Below, one piece after another: positions 8,701-18,456 of a DNA stretch of 64,000 nt; position 1 is the first letter of the stretch, and each line of letters starts with the position of its first letter. Position numbers and translations under genes: made by a program. Origin of the DNA: Sulfitobacter indolifex (lineage in GTDB: Bacteria > Pseudomonadota > Alphaproteobacteria > Rhodobacterales > Rhodobacteraceae); the NCBI RefSeq assembly GCF_022788655.1, contig NZ_CP084951.1, forward strand, positions 558,001 to 622,000, in the 5' to 3' direction. The notes under the pieces are model-generated. The model was not told the origin of the DNA and ran no database searches. It saw only the letters and a list, made by a program, of their open reading frames with translations.

Positions 8701-8995
8701 GCACCATTCCTCCTACGGTATATTTAACAGACTAACGATTCGCATAACTAATAGGTTCCGCTAACGTACGGTGCAACTATCGGTTGAGTTCCTGTTAGCC
8801 GCGAACTTGTCGCTGCTAATTTGCATGTGCGGTAAAGAACGAAATCAGTCACGCTCAGTTCTTTTTCTGAACAACATACGGACAATCAAGAGTTACTGGA
8901 TCGGCATATGCCATTGGCGCAGCTCCTAGATCGGCCAAGGCGAAGAGAAATTACGCGCGTTGGCCGTGAAAATTTGAACGCGCCCCCGCGCGCTG

Positions 8996-9718
8996 TCATG
9001 ATGTGCCGCGCGCATTGCTTTCAAAGATGCTTTTCATATGGCTGTCGAACTCATTCCAAGTGATAACAGCCCGATTGCCCGCATGGCCGTCGTAATATGA
9101 GCGCCCCGTCGATGTTGGCAGTCCGGCCCAAATACGGGCGAGGTTCTCCATAAATCGATGGCGACTGATTTTGCCCTTCATAAAGGGGGTGAAGCCTGCA
9201 TCTTCGAGTAGGATATCAGCAAGCAGGTCTTGGACTTGCGGGGTGAAGACATCATTCTTGCTGAGTCCCGCCTCAGTGACCAGTGTTTTCAATGTGTTGG
9301 GGATAAACTGATAGCGCCCGATGGCATGTGGCTGACCGGGAGTCGCCGAAATCCAGCGATAGATTTCGCCGATGGTCATGCCCGTGGGCCGCTTCGGCGG
9401 CCTGACCCGTGCGCCATGCTGGACCGCGTCATAGCCTTTAGCACCGGCCTCAGCCGAAGCTATTAGATGAAGGACGGCGTCGGATGGCCCGCCGCGTTTT
9501 GGAATGTAGAGCTTGCGAGGAGAGGGTGCGGCGGTCGTTTTAATCATGCTGCGATTAAGGTGAATACGGTCCTTTGAGGCAGAGGGCGATAGTGCAAAAT
9601 TCAGGCCGGTAACGGCGATTTTTCTACTATCGAAACGGGCTAGGTCATCTGCATTTGCCGCCCCGGAAAAAGTCGTGGCGATCAGGCAAAAGGCAGTGCT
9701 GGCAGCAAGCATTCTCAT
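8996..9718 (-). CDS. Secreted lysozyme-like protein (putative peptidoglycan hydrolase)
   Basis: A 240-residue protein with a signal peptide (MRMLAASTAFCLIATTFSGAANA, read as two parts; cleavage near residue 23). After a low-complexity linker the domain at about 75-225 carries ASAEAGAKGYDAV, GEIYRWI and HAIGRYQFIP, the Glu-bearing and GRYQF signatures of lysozyme-fold muramidases such as phage GH104-like endolysins. The likely role is cleavage of periplasmic peptidoglycan. The start at 9718 has AGGAAA six bases upstream. It lies just downstream of the terminator-like hairpin ending the exported-protein locus, so it probably has its own promoter. It could serve wall remodelling for surface assembly, but that link is inference. 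Confidence 0.72.
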   Translation of the reverse strand: MRMLAASTAFCLIATTFSGAANADDLARFDSRKIAVTGLNFALSPSASKDRIHLNRSMIKTTAAPSPRKLYIPKRGGPSDAVLHLIASAEAGAKGYDAVQHGARVRPPKRPTGMTIGEIYRWISATPGQPHAIGRYQFIPNTLKTLVTEAGLSKNDVFTPQVQDLLADILLEDAGFTPFMKGKISRHRFMENLARIWAGLPTSTGRSYYDGHAGNRAVITWNEFDSHMKSIFESNARGTS

Positions 9719-9877
9719 CGGGGTTTCCTATCTAGGTTAGATATTGCGTTGACCCTGATTATGCGCCTTCAAAATCGATATTTCCTTAACACGGACAGAT
9801 AGTTAGCCTGTCAAAAGGATAGGTATTGGTGCGCTTGGAGTAGCCACTTGTGCCTTAGGATCCGTGAATGGGGTTGA

Positions 9878-9907
9878 GCCACGTTCCAGATGCGCTTGGA
9901 ACGTGGC
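9878..9907 (-). terminator. Hairpin behind the exported-protein locus
   Basis: An 11-bp perfect stem (GCCACGTTCCA with TGGAACGTGGC) around an 8-base loop begins 26 bases after the stop codon at 9933 of the barrel-protein gene. No strong T-run follows on the minus strand, so it may terminate inefficiently or protect the mRNA 3' end. Confidence 0.6.
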
Positions 9908-9932
9908 CCTCCCTCATGGCTGAGTCTCCCGA

Positions 9933-12900
9933 TCAGCTTCCGAGGAACTGGTCGAACTGGGTCCAGAGTGAATTGTCCAACAGTAGATTAAAGCGGAAAT
10001 AGAACCCCTCGTCGTAGAGGCTGCTTTGCCCTGCCACCCGGCCGCGTGCTTTGTTGTAGCCAAGTGCGAGCAGGACACCTTTGCGCGGGGTGAAACCAAA
10101 TTCCGCGCCAATCCCGTTAGAGGAGTTCCCTTCACTGTCCCACAAATGTGTGGCGTTCAGGCCAAGCTGGAAGCGATCATTGCCGAATTCGTAGTTCAGT
10201 CCTCCTTGAACCAGTTGTGTGGTGGTGTTGGGCGATGTTCCTGCTGCGGTGGCAATCTGCTGGTACTGACCAGCGTATTTGCCGTTAATCCGTAGGTCAG
10301 CGTCGATCTCGTAGTTCGCATCTACAGACCACAGGTGGGTTTCCGTGTTATTGTGCTGCTCCTCCAGCCGATGCTCATACCACGCCAGCACATCAAGGCG
10401 CGCGTTGTCCTTGGGGCGATAGGCGGCCCCAACACGGGTACGCAGACGGCGGGAGTTTTCGCTATTGCGGCGATCTAGTGCCGCACGGCTTCGCGCCAGA
10501 ACTGTAAGATCGGGGGTTACGTTGCCTGCAATCCCGATGCTTGCGTAGTGAGTTTTGCCAGTCTTTTTCCATGTGGTTTCCAACTCAGCGTCACCGACCC
10601 AGTTGTCGTCTCCCGACTGCCAGCTCGTGCCGAGCGCGAGCGACGTTAATTCACCCTCTGCGGTGTCAAGGTTGCGGGAGTGCTCAAGATCAGCGCGGAA
10701 AGTCGTGCTTTGATTGATGTCCCAATTGACCGACATACCCTGCACCATATTGGTGTCGCCTGCGCCGCTGGCTTTGGTCATCTCGGTCCGGCCTGTAACC
10801 CACTCGTTTAAAGTGTAGGAAAAGCCATAGGCCGCGCGGGAGACAAGTTCATCGCTGCCGAACTGAAGCTCGATCTCGTTATAGACGCGCCAGCCGTTCT
10901 TAGGCTCGTCATATAGGCCCAGTGTAAGTTCGGTCGGGACGTCGCCGTTTAGCGGTGCGCGTAGTTTTGCTTCGATCACCGTGCCCGGGCGGGCCGCCGG
11001 CGCCCAATTTGCCCCGAGAACCAAAGCAGTTCTGCTTTCGTCGCTGCCGTCATTGCGGTCTCGGCTGTGTTCTAGGCCAATCTCACCGCGCAGGGTCTTG
11101 CTGAGGCGACGTGAATAGATCGCATCAAGGGTCAGCTGTTCGTTGTGGTTGACCCGATCACGGGTGTATTCGGCACTGAAAGCAATATCGCTGCGCTGGT
11201 CGATCTCTGCGCCATAGCTTAGACGGACTTGGCTGGTACCGGCGCGGGCCAGACCTCCCTGTGCGTGAAAGTCTTGCCCCGTATGGATGGCCTCGAAAGC
11301 GAAGTGACGCGTTTCGGTTTTCAGCTCATAGGACAAACGGGCTGCGGTGTCTTTCTCACCTATTTCATTTTCCGAACGGGCGACTTCGGCCTCCCAAATG
11401 CCGCCCTGACGGTCTTCGTGCTGCAGATAGGCAGCGTGCATCCGTTGGTGGGCCGTGTTGCCAAGCGGCGCATCGGCATGAACGGCGCGTGCCCCGATAG
11501 AAGTATTTTCAGAAAGGGCGTAGTTTACTTCGCCGCCATAAAGCCAGTAAGCCTCTGCACCATCGGGCTCAACTTCGTAGGTGACGCGGATCGACACGGG
11601 GTTGCCCTCAAGATCGAACTGGCGCACCGGTGTGTCAAAAGTGATCGTATTGCGGAAGAAGTCGAGTAGATAGTCCGTCCCGCGCAGCAGTGGCGTGGCT
11701 GTTAATATGTCGCCGCCGTCTTCATCTCGCACGAGGATTTCAACCCGCTCAGAGCCTTGCACATAACCGCTTAGGTCAAGGTCATAGGGGCCAGAGACCC
11801 CGCGACCACGGATTTCTTGCACTTGCTGTTCTTGTGCGGTCTGGGCTGCGAAGACAGTGACCGAGACGCGGTCGTTTTCCCAGTGCCCCTTGGCCCCGGT
11901 GGCGACACGGCGCAGATTCCCAAGTTTCAGCGCGCTGGCTTCCGGCTCGATGGCAATGTCGCCGTAGAGCATATAGGAGCGGCCTTTTTCCACCTTAACA
12001 AATAGATTGGACGTGGATTGCGCATCGGCTCCGCGTTCGGAGTTGTCGCCATAAACGGGGTAATATTCTTCGCCCCGGATGTCGCGGAACAAACGATCTT
12101 CTGTATCGCGGTCCGAATTGTAGCGTAGCGTCAACAGCGCATCGCCGCGGATCACACCTTTGAGGTAAAGTTCACCGCGCACACCTGTGGTGGTCTCTTC
12201 GAACGAACTGATGTGGTCCGTGTCGAGCACGTTGCCTGCATCACCGCTGAGCGATACTGCGCCCTCAATCACACCGATCAACACCCGTTCATTCAAGTCA
12301 GGGGTAAATGTCAGCGTCGCTTCGGCCTCGCCAAAGGAGGAGCGTACCGTGATTAAATCAGGGCCGGAGGCCTGCGGCGGGATCAGGTTAAAGGTTGCCT
12401 CACCATTGTCGAGGTACGCCTGCACACCGGGTGTGCTGCTGCGGATGTCAGTTACGTCCCAAAGCGAGCGTCGGGCAGAAAGGGTAACCGTGCCTGAGGC
12501 AGGCACCGGGCGACCACGGGCATCGAGAACGCGGACAACCACTGGGACCACAGAGGCCGGGTTCGCCGCTGCGTTATCGGGCAACAAGATTTCGATTCTA
12601 GCTGGTTTGCCGGGGGCGGTCAGGCGCAGTTCTTTGCGGACACGCTCGATGCCAAATCCATCACGGCCCACCAGTGTAAGGACATTTTCGCCCGGCGCCA
12701 GTTTCACCGCGACATATTCAAGCGCCTGCACATTGTTCTTTTCCAAATTTGTGCGCTCACCGACACGGTCCCCGCCGAGCTCCCGGCCATTCACCAGCAG
12801 CGTTAGCGTCAAGTCCGCCTTACCCTTAACGCGGATGTTCTGGGTTGCGCGGGTAACTGTAGTGTCTTCTGCAAAATCAACGAAGCTTGGGTCGCTATTA

Positions 12901-15674
12901 AGGTTTTGGATAATACTGTCGAGCGACTGGCGCTGGGCCGAAGCGCGGGCCGACTGCGCCACGGAAGCGGCATTAATCCCGGCCTCTTCGCTTTGGGCGG
13001 CAATCATGCCGGGGGTCAGCTGCGTCGTGGTCGCGATGCCAGCTTCGCCGCGTACCGAGCGGGTGTTGCTCCGTTGGCCATCAATCGGCAGGTCGGTCGC
13101 ATTCACACCGGGGGATTGGCTTTTCCCTTTGAAATGGGCGCGACGTTTGCTGACTTCTTCAAGCGCTTCTGGGCTACACTGGGCCACGGCAAAATTCTCA
13201 GTCCGCAGTTCGCCTTTCTTCAGCGGAACCAGTCGTGACCCTCCGCGCCGCAGATCGTTGGTGCGCGTCACTTGCACCTCGGTCCCGTTGGGAAGTGTTT
13301 CGGGCTGGACGAGAAAGGCGTGGGTCACCGCGCGCATTCCGTTCAGTGAATAAGCGCCATTGATATCGGTCACCACAAAGAGCCCCTCTTGGGTCGCGAT
13401 GCGCACGCCAGGAATGCCCGGCTCATCCGATGCGCGGTCACGCAGGCCGTTGCCGTTGCAATCCATGAACACAGCGCCGAGCACAGTACCCTGACGGGAA
13501 AAAACGCCGCCTGAGTTGTCCAAGCGCACCATTGCGCGGGCCGTTTGTGATTGATGCAACATGCCGGTGCCCGCTTGGCGACCCGATAAGATGGCAGTGT
13601 TCTCGTTGCGGCCTTCGCGGGCGGCGGCAGAGAATTGCATGACATAGGTCAACTCATGGCTCGACAAAGGCTCAAGCATGCCGACCTCAAAGCGCAGATC
13701 GCCGTTACCAATTTGCTGCGGATCGTCCAGCAGTGCCCCGTTCAAGGTGACTGAGCCGGGAACGAAGTTTACGCCATAAGCGGGGCGGTCAAGGATTTCG
13801 CCACCAATCAGCGCTTGGTGCATGTTGTTGGTGAAACTAAGCGTATAGGTGACGAATTCGCCATGCCCAACACTGTCAAGGTCCGCCGTCTTATCGAGCG
13901 CCAGCGGCGTGCCGTAATGCGGATCTACCGGAATGTCAGATACAAAGAGCGCGCCACCCGCATGGTTAAACTCTTTGCCCAAACCTGCCTGCATCACAGT
14001 GCGGCCCATACCGACATAATCGGCACGCATTGACGGAAAGACCCAAGCGGGCGCATCCATTACAGCATAGCGGTAGTCGCCCTCAGGCATCTCAAAGAAG
14101 GTGAAAAAGCCACGTTGGTCGGTCTGCGTGCGGGCCATCTCTGCACCGGAGCGCGCGTCGACTAGGGCAACGGATACGTCGTCAATCGGGGCGTTGGTAA
14201 CGGAGTTGAACAAGAAGTTTCCAGGGTTGATCATCAGATCATCCTCAAGCACCTCGTCGTCGCAGATCGCCGTTGCGATTAAGCTATCGCCAAAATCGGT
14301 TGCCATGACCTGATCCCCGGCAACGGCGGGCGACATCTGTGCCATTGGCAGCGCGGGCGTGAGGAAGACTCCGGTGTTGGCACCCGTCTCGGTCGCGATG
14401 ATGGTTTCAACATCACCGGTCAACTTGCTGCGGATGGTAACTGGCGTCGTATCGACACCAACGGTGGCGTTGCAAACTCCAGCGGTGACACGCAGACGCG
14501 TATCGCTTCCCGGTGTGCCATAGGGTTGATCTTCGCCGGTTTCGGGATGCTCGAACACCAGCGTGCCGGGCGTGTCCGTTTCGCGTTTGTAGACGACGGT
14601 ATTCGAGCCCAGCAACAGAGTGCTTTCTTGGTTGTTATAGAAGGCCGAGGCGGTGTTGTGCACTTCTAGTGCGCCCAAAGCCTTAGGCACACGCACCGAA
14701 AAGCTGGGGTCTGAGGCATGGCCAATCGCGTAGTCACCCTCATGGAAAAATGCCACCGCATCAACTTCGTTGGAAAGGCCCGCCGGGACAACGCTGACAT
14801 ATTCGTGGAGAGGTGCGCCGTACATATGGACCAGCGCTGTCATAGTGCCTGAGTTTCGGATCGCGTTAAAAGCCGTATTCAGCGGTATCGCATCGCGCAG
14901 CAACACACCGGTCTTGGGCGTACCGTCGATCAAAATGGGCTGGCCGTCGATCTCGGGGTAGCCAAAAGCGTCACGCTCTGAATCGTTACGCAGGCGCAAG
15001 GTGTAGGTGATGATCGCCCCGTCGTCAGTTTCCGAGATGGCCTGCTCTTTAGAGACTTCAAGCCCGCCTTCTTCGACGCGCGATTCGCCCGTTGCTTCAC
15101 TGGTTAGGCTTTGGCCATCCTCTGCCACAGCAGAGACCCTCAGCATGCTGGCGAACTGAGTGCTTATTGGGGTTTCCGCCGAAATGCGGAATTCGTAGAT
15201 CAGCTGGAGCCGCTCACCCACCGCGAGCATGAAGGGGGTCGACATGTCTGCGGCCGCGTCCTCCGGATCAATCTGGCCGTTGCCGTTAAGATCGGGGAAC
15301 AGCGTCTGATGTGACATCATCGCTGACTGGCCCTGTTCGCCAATGCTGAGCGATGTTGTTAGCGGAACGTTGCCGCTGTTAACCACATCAAAATAGTAGC
15401 GGCCGAATGCACCGCGGGTCAGTAGAAGGTCGGAATAACCGGTCACTTCTAGCCCAGGAACCGAGGCGACTTCGGCCCGGACGGGATTCGAGAAGACGCG
15501 TTCCATGATGCCGAGCGACGTGTTGAAATAGCTCACCTCTGCCACGTTGCGGATGAAAGACCCGCCGAGTGCTGGGTCAGCTGCAGTCATTTGCGGTAGA
15601 AGGCTCAGGCCCAGTGCGGAGGCGCTGATCAGGGCCAGAGCCGGACGGGCTGTAGACATAAGGAAACTGCGCAT
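9933..15674 (-). CDS. Giant exported DUF11/SdrD-B-like protein with predicted C-terminal outer-membrane beta-barrel
   Basis: A 1913-residue protein. A signal peptide lies at 1-32. Then come DUF11/conserved-repeat-like regions (about 35-390 and 600-718) with a Ca-binding-type loop DLNGNGQIDPED near 130, a carboxypeptidase-regulatory-like fold (about 485-545, TQTDQRGFFTF), an SdrD-B-like domain (about 728-790, DCNGNGLRD), a low-complexity linker (about 810-930) and an Ig-like region near 1021-1131. The last about 780 residues alternate polar and aromatic or hydrophobic residues in many short strands, as in a large outer-membrane barrel, ending FDQFLGS. The ATG at 15674 has AGGAGC six bases upstream, and the signal peptide begins there; an in-frame upstream ATG at 15764 is rejected. 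It is third in a minus-strand run with two other exported repeat proteins. Function unknown: adhesin, surface scaffold or secretion pore are all possible. Confidence 0.82.
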   Translation of the reverse strand: MRSFLMSTARPALALISASALGLSLLPQMTAADPALGGSFIRNVAEVSYFNTSLGIMERVFSNPVRAEVASVPGLEVTGYSDLLLTRGAFGRYYFDVVNSGNVPLTTSLSIGEQGQSAMMSHQTLFPDLNGNGQIDPEDAAADMSTPFMLAVGERLQLIYEFRISAETPISTQFASMLRVSAVAEDGQSLTSEATGESRVEEGGLEVSKEQAISETDDGAIITYTLRLRNDSERDAFGYPEIDGQPILIDGTPKTGVLLRDAIPLNTAFNAIRNSGTMTALVHMYGAPLHEYVSVVPAGLSNEVDAVAFFHEGDYAIGHASDPSFSVRVPKALGALEVHNTASAFYNNQESTLLLGSNTVVYKRETDTPGTLVFEHPETGEDQPYGTPGSDTRLRVTAGVCNATVGVDTTPVTIRSKLTGDVETIIATETGANTGVFLTPALPMAQMSPAVAGDQVMATDFGDSLIATAICDDEVLEDDLMINPGNFLFNSVTNAPIDDVSVALVDARSGAEMARTQTDQRGFFTFFEMPEGDYRYAVMDAPAWVFPSMRADYVGMGRTVMQAGLGKEFNHAGGALFVSDIPVDPHYGTPLALDKTADLDSVGHGEFVTYTLSFTNNMHQALIGGEILDRPAYGVNFVPGSVTLNGALLDDPQQIGNGDLRFEVGMLEPLSSHELTYVMQFSAAAREGRNENTAILSGRQAGTGMLHQSQTARAMVRLDNSGGVFSRQGTVLGAVFMDCNGNGLRDRASDEPGIPGVRIATQEGLFVVTDINGAYSLNGMRAVTHAFLVQPETLPNGTEVQVTRTNDLRRGGSRLVPLKKGELRTENFAVAQCSPEALEEVSKRRAHFKGKSQSPGVNATDLPIDGQRSNTRSVRGEAGIATTTQLTPGMIAAQSEEAGINAASVAQSARASAQRQSLDSIIQNLNSDPSFVDFAEDTTVTRATQNIRVKGKADLTLTLLVNGRELGGDRVGERTNLEKNNVQALEYVAVKLAPGENVLTLVGRDGFGIERVRKELRLTAPGKPARIEILLPDNAAANPASVVPVVVRVLDARGRPVPASGTVTLSARRSLWDVTDIRSSTPGVQAYLDNGEATFNLIPPQASGPDLITVRSSFGEAEATLTFTPDLNERVLIGVIEGAVSLSGDAGNVLDTDHISSFEETTTGVRGELYLKGVIRGDALLTLRYNSDRDTEDRLFRDIRGEEYYPVYGDNSERGADAQSTSNLFVKVEKGRSYMLYGDIAIEPEASALKLGNLRRVATGAKGHWENDRVSVTVFAAQTAQEQQVQEIRGRGVSGPYDLDLSGYVQGSERVEILVRDEDGGDILTATPLLRGTDYLLDFFRNTITFDTPVRQFDLEGNPVSIRVTYEVEPDGAEAYWLYGGEVNYALSENTSIGARAVHADAPLGNTAHQRMHAAYLQHEDRQGGIWEAEVARSENEIGEKDTAARLSYELKTETRHFAFEAIHTGQDFHAQGGLARAGTSQVRLSYGAEIDQRSDIAFSAEYTRDRVNHNEQLTLDAIYSRRLSKTLRGEIGLEHSRDRNDGSDESRTALVLGANWAPAARPGTVIEAKLRAPLNGDVPTELTLGLYDEPKNGWRVYNEIELQFGSDELVSRAAYGFSYTLNEWVTGRTEMTKASGAGDTNMVQGMSVNWDINQSTTFRADLEHSRNLDTAEGELTSLALGTSWQSGDDNWVGDAELETTWKKTGKTHYASIGIAGNVTPDLTVLARSRAALDRRNSENSRRLRTRVGAAYRPKDNARLDVLAWYEHRLEEQHNNTETHLWSVDANYEIDADLRINGKYAGQYQQIATAAGTSPNTTTQLVQGGLNYEFGNDRFQLGLNATHLWDSEGNSSNGIGAEFGFTPRKGVLLALGYNKARGRVAGQSSLYDEGFYFRFNLLLDNSLWTQFDQFLGS

Positions 15675-15793
15675 CAGTTTGCTCCTGTTGCGATCCCTGC
15701 GAAGGGCGTGAATAAAATGGGGAGACGAGAACGGGGAGAGGAGGTGGCACCCCCGGGCGAGCATCGCTCAACCGGAGGTGCCGGAGTGGTCGG

Positions 15794-18409
15794 TTAGTTT
15801 TCGACCCGTACGGTGAACTCTACCCGAGCAAAGCCGCCGGGAAGGATCGTGCCATGCGCGCTCGATACGTTTGTCGGCGTGATGGTTGCCGTGCTGGTCC
15901 CAGGGAACAGGCTTTCAGTGCAGTCGCCGCCACAGTCTGTCACTGCGGTATAGGCCGGTGCTGCATCCGAGATGGTCACATTGTCCGCCGGAGAAGCACC
16001 AGTGTTTTCGGCTTCGACCATGTAGCGAATGCACTGGCCGGGCTCGACGTCTAGGCGCGTCTTCGTAAAGGTACCCGCAGTGCCGTCGCATTGCGCATCG
16101 ATATACTGGTACTTGCTCAATGTGACATCGCCCGAGATGATGACCACGCGGTCTTCGACGGCGTTGTTGGTCAGGTCAATGTCGGTCCCGGTCCCGTTCA
16201 GCGTACTGCCGATGGTGATCGAACCGACCTCGGACACACCTTGGGTTGCTGTTGACGGTGTCTGCACACGGTAGATCAGCGAAATGCTGTCACCCGGGGC
16301 CAGCCCACCTACACCCAGATCATTGAAGTTATCGATGACCGGCTCGGAGGGATCAATAACGCCGTCGCCATTCTGGTCCCAGAAGATCGCACCAGAGAAG
16401 TTGGTCAGACCGTCTTCTGTGATCGTCCCTTCGGTGATGGCCACGTTCCCTTCGTTCGAGATGGTGTGGAGGATGTCCACGATACCACCCGGCGAAGCCT
16501 GCGCGCTTTGGTTGTCGATGATCTTCACGTCGTAGATTTCGTTGACCGTGACTTGGTTGACGATACGGTCACCCTGTCCCGAGACGGAAGAGACAACCGC
16601 GATGTCGACCAAAGTGTCGCCGGGCAGCGCATCATCGGCTGGCGTGATCACCGCGCGAATGGCTTGCGAAGCCCCTGCCGGAATGGTGCCTGTATTCGAC
16701 ACAAGCGAGCCGTCGGGCAGTTGGAACTCAACCGTCCAGCCTGCGGGAAGGGCTTGATCCAGTGACAGGTTGAAGCTGTCCGAGGTCGGGCCGTTGTTTT
16801 CGACCAGCATGTCAAAGACGACAGGTGCGCCCGGGTCCGTCCCTTCGGTGATCCATGGGTTGCCACCATTTGTCGGAGCTGCTCCATCACCTTCAGAACC
16901 GACTACGGCGTTTTCAAGGTCGACCGAAGCGGCGATCACCGCGCCGGAGAATTCAGCGGTCGATACGTCAGAGACGCCGGAGCTGTCCGAAGTGGTGGTG
17001 ATTGTCGCAGTGTAGTTAGTGGTCGCAGTCGGAGTCACATTGGTTGGCAAAGTTGCGAGCAACGTCACTTTGGCGCTTTCACCGATACCCAGCGGACCGA
17101 TTGAGCTGATGATAGGTGTGATACCGTCAGCCCCGACAAAGCGGAAAGTCGTACCGTCTGGGAAGTCTACATTGGCAATATCAAGCTGCAGGCTGTCCGG
17201 GCTGTTGGAAAGGTTGGTCAGCACGAATTCTTGACGGATCACGCCGCCTTGGTAAACATCGGCAGTTTCCGTTACGACATCGTTATTGGCGCCGTCATCA
17301 TCGGTTCCCGAAGCATTCGTCGCGTCCGCTGTGCCATCTGAATTGATCGCCGTATCAGCGATGGCCACCGCGTATTGGTTGTCGACGGTAACAGAGGCGG
17401 TGTTCGACGGCGGGAAGGCTACGCCGTCAACGTCTTGGGTTGCCACGTTGGTGATGATACCCGCATCGGCAGTGTCCGTGATTGTGGCGCGGAATGTCAC
17501 CTCGCCCGAACGGCCAGAGCCGACCGAAGAGATCAGGAAGTTGACGTTCTGGCCACCATCCCAATCCCAAGCGATTTCCTCCCCAGAGCCGTTGTCGGTA
17601 TCAGGGACGGTGGAGCCGTTACCATCCAGCAACGGGTCCGCAGAGTCAGACCAGCGGGCCGAGCCCTCCACATAGGCCAAGCGACCATCAAGAACATCTT
17701 GCACCGAGTAGTTATTGGCTGCGACCAGACCGGTGCTGGAATAGGTCAAAGTAATGGTCACTTCATCACCAGCGTCAATGATGTTGGGGTTGCCGCCTGA
17801 AGCCGGGTCCGCCGTCATGGATTTGACCAGCTCAATAATCGCATCGTTGGAGATCGTCAGCGTGTCGGTGTTGGTAATAAGTACCGTGCCGTCAAGGTTG
17901 GAAGTCGCTGTTACGGTGATCGTGTCAGAACCGGACGCCGTTGAAGGGGCCGTGGCTTCGATCACAACGCCGAACTGCTCGCCCGGTGCCAGTGTAGGTG
18001 TTTCAGTAAGTGGAGTGGCGCTATCGGCCACGCCGTCCATGTTGGCGTCAGGGTAGAAGACCAAGGGTTGCAAATCGAGCGTCCCGCTGTCGTCTTCAGC
18101 CGCCTCCAGCAAGAACGCATCTGCGCCGTTACCGTCGTTGGTGATGATGTGGGGCAAGAAAGCCTTACCGCCTGGAGCGATGGTTTCAGTGTTGTCGGAG
18201 GTCATAGAGACACCAGCAACTTGCTGAACAATTGTCTCAACAATGTTCGAGGTTACCGTGATGGTGTCGCCAGCAGCATTGGTATAGGTCGCGACAGCTT
18301 GGTTGCCGATCACCGAGCCCGCATCGGGGGCCGCGAAAACGACCGTGCCGATGACGGAAGTGAGTGCAACGACGCTGACGGAGCGAAGGAAGGTTGTTTG
18401 GTATTTCAC
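15794..18409 (-). CDS. Secreted DUF11 repeat protein
   Basis: An 871-residue protein from a GTG start (AAGGAA eight bases upstream). The signal peptide ends near VVFAAPDAGS. The remainder is acidic, Thr/Asp/Gly-rich beta-sandwich sequence with several DUF11-type repeats, each of the form 'GDEVTITLTY ... VxDxLP ... NVA'. Two Ca-binding-like loops are visible, DANMDGVAD near 119 and DQNGDGVIDPSEP near 677. Four cysteines cluster in the C-terminal 110 residues (AQCDG, GQCIRY, DCGGDC), probably disulfides. No lipobox, LPXTG or C-terminal barrel is seen, so it should be periplasmic or surface-associated. It lies 119 bases upstream of the barrel-protein gene and 47 bases downstream of a smaller partner, consistent with one operon. 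Confidence 0.83.
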   Translation of the reverse strand: MKYQTTFLRSVSVVALTSVIGTVVFAAPDAGSVIGNQAVATYTNAAGDTITVTSNIVETIVQQVAGVSMTSDNTETIAPGGKAFLPHIITNDGNGADAFLLEAAEDDSGTLDLQPLVFYPDANMDGVADSATPLTETPTLAPGEQFGVVIEATAPSTASGSDTITVTATSNLDGTVLITNTDTLTISNDAIIELVKSMTADPASGGNPNIIDAGDEVTITLTYSSTGLVAANNYSVQDVLDGRLAYVEGSARWSDSADPLLDGNGSTVPDTDNGSGEEIAWDWDGGQNVNFLISSVGSGRSGEVTFRATITDTADAGIITNVATQDVDGVAFPPSNTASVTVDNQYAVAIADTAINSDGTADATNASGTDDDGANNDVVTETADVYQGGVIRQEFVLTNLSNSPDSLQLDIANVDFPDGTTFRFVGADGITPIISSIGPLGIGESAKVTLLATLPTNVTPTATTNYTATITTTSDSSGVSDVSTAEFSGAVIAASVDLENAVVGSEGDGAAPTNGGNPWITEGTDPGAPVVFDMLVENNGPTSDSFNLSLDQALPAGWTVEFQLPDGSLVSNTGTIPAGASQAIRAVITPADDALPGDTLVDIAVVSSVSGQGDRIVNQVTVNEIYDVKIIDNQSAQASPGGIVDILHTISNEGNVAITEGTITEDGLTNFSGAIFWDQNGDGVIDPSEPVIDNFNDLGVGGLAPGDSISLIYRVQTPSTATQGVSEVGSITIGSTLNGTGTDIDLTNNAVEDRVVIISGDVTLSKYQYIDAQCDGTAGTFTKTRLDVEPGQCIRYMVEAENTGASPADNVTISDAAPAYTAVTDCGGDCTESLFPGTSTATITPTNVSSAHGTILPGGFARVEFTVRVEN

Positions 18410-18456
18410 GTTAATATTCCTTAGTTCTATGGTAGTTGGAGAGAGAGGCGCCGGGT

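Larger units (their letters stand above)
8170..8995. other. Gene-poor segment behind tRNA-Arg
   Basis: Over 800 bases with lower GC than the flanks, no long convincing frame and no RNA I recognise. It holds the frameshifted relic (8245-8423) and the small candidate membrane peptide (8560-8700). It contains no integrase, attachment-site duplication of the tRNA 3' end, or transposase that I could detect. Confidence 0.6.

Noticed and set aside
8543..8764. 73-residue plus-strand frame behind the tRNA
   Set aside because: No ribosome-binding site and weak composition; the opposite-strand 46-aa candidate has the better evidence.
12187..13353. Long plus-strand open frame inside the barrel-protein gene
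   Set aside because: It lies antisense to a gene with a signal peptide, good ribosome-binding site and clear domain order; its Ser/Arg-rich composition is typical of the reverse frame of GC-rich coding DNA.
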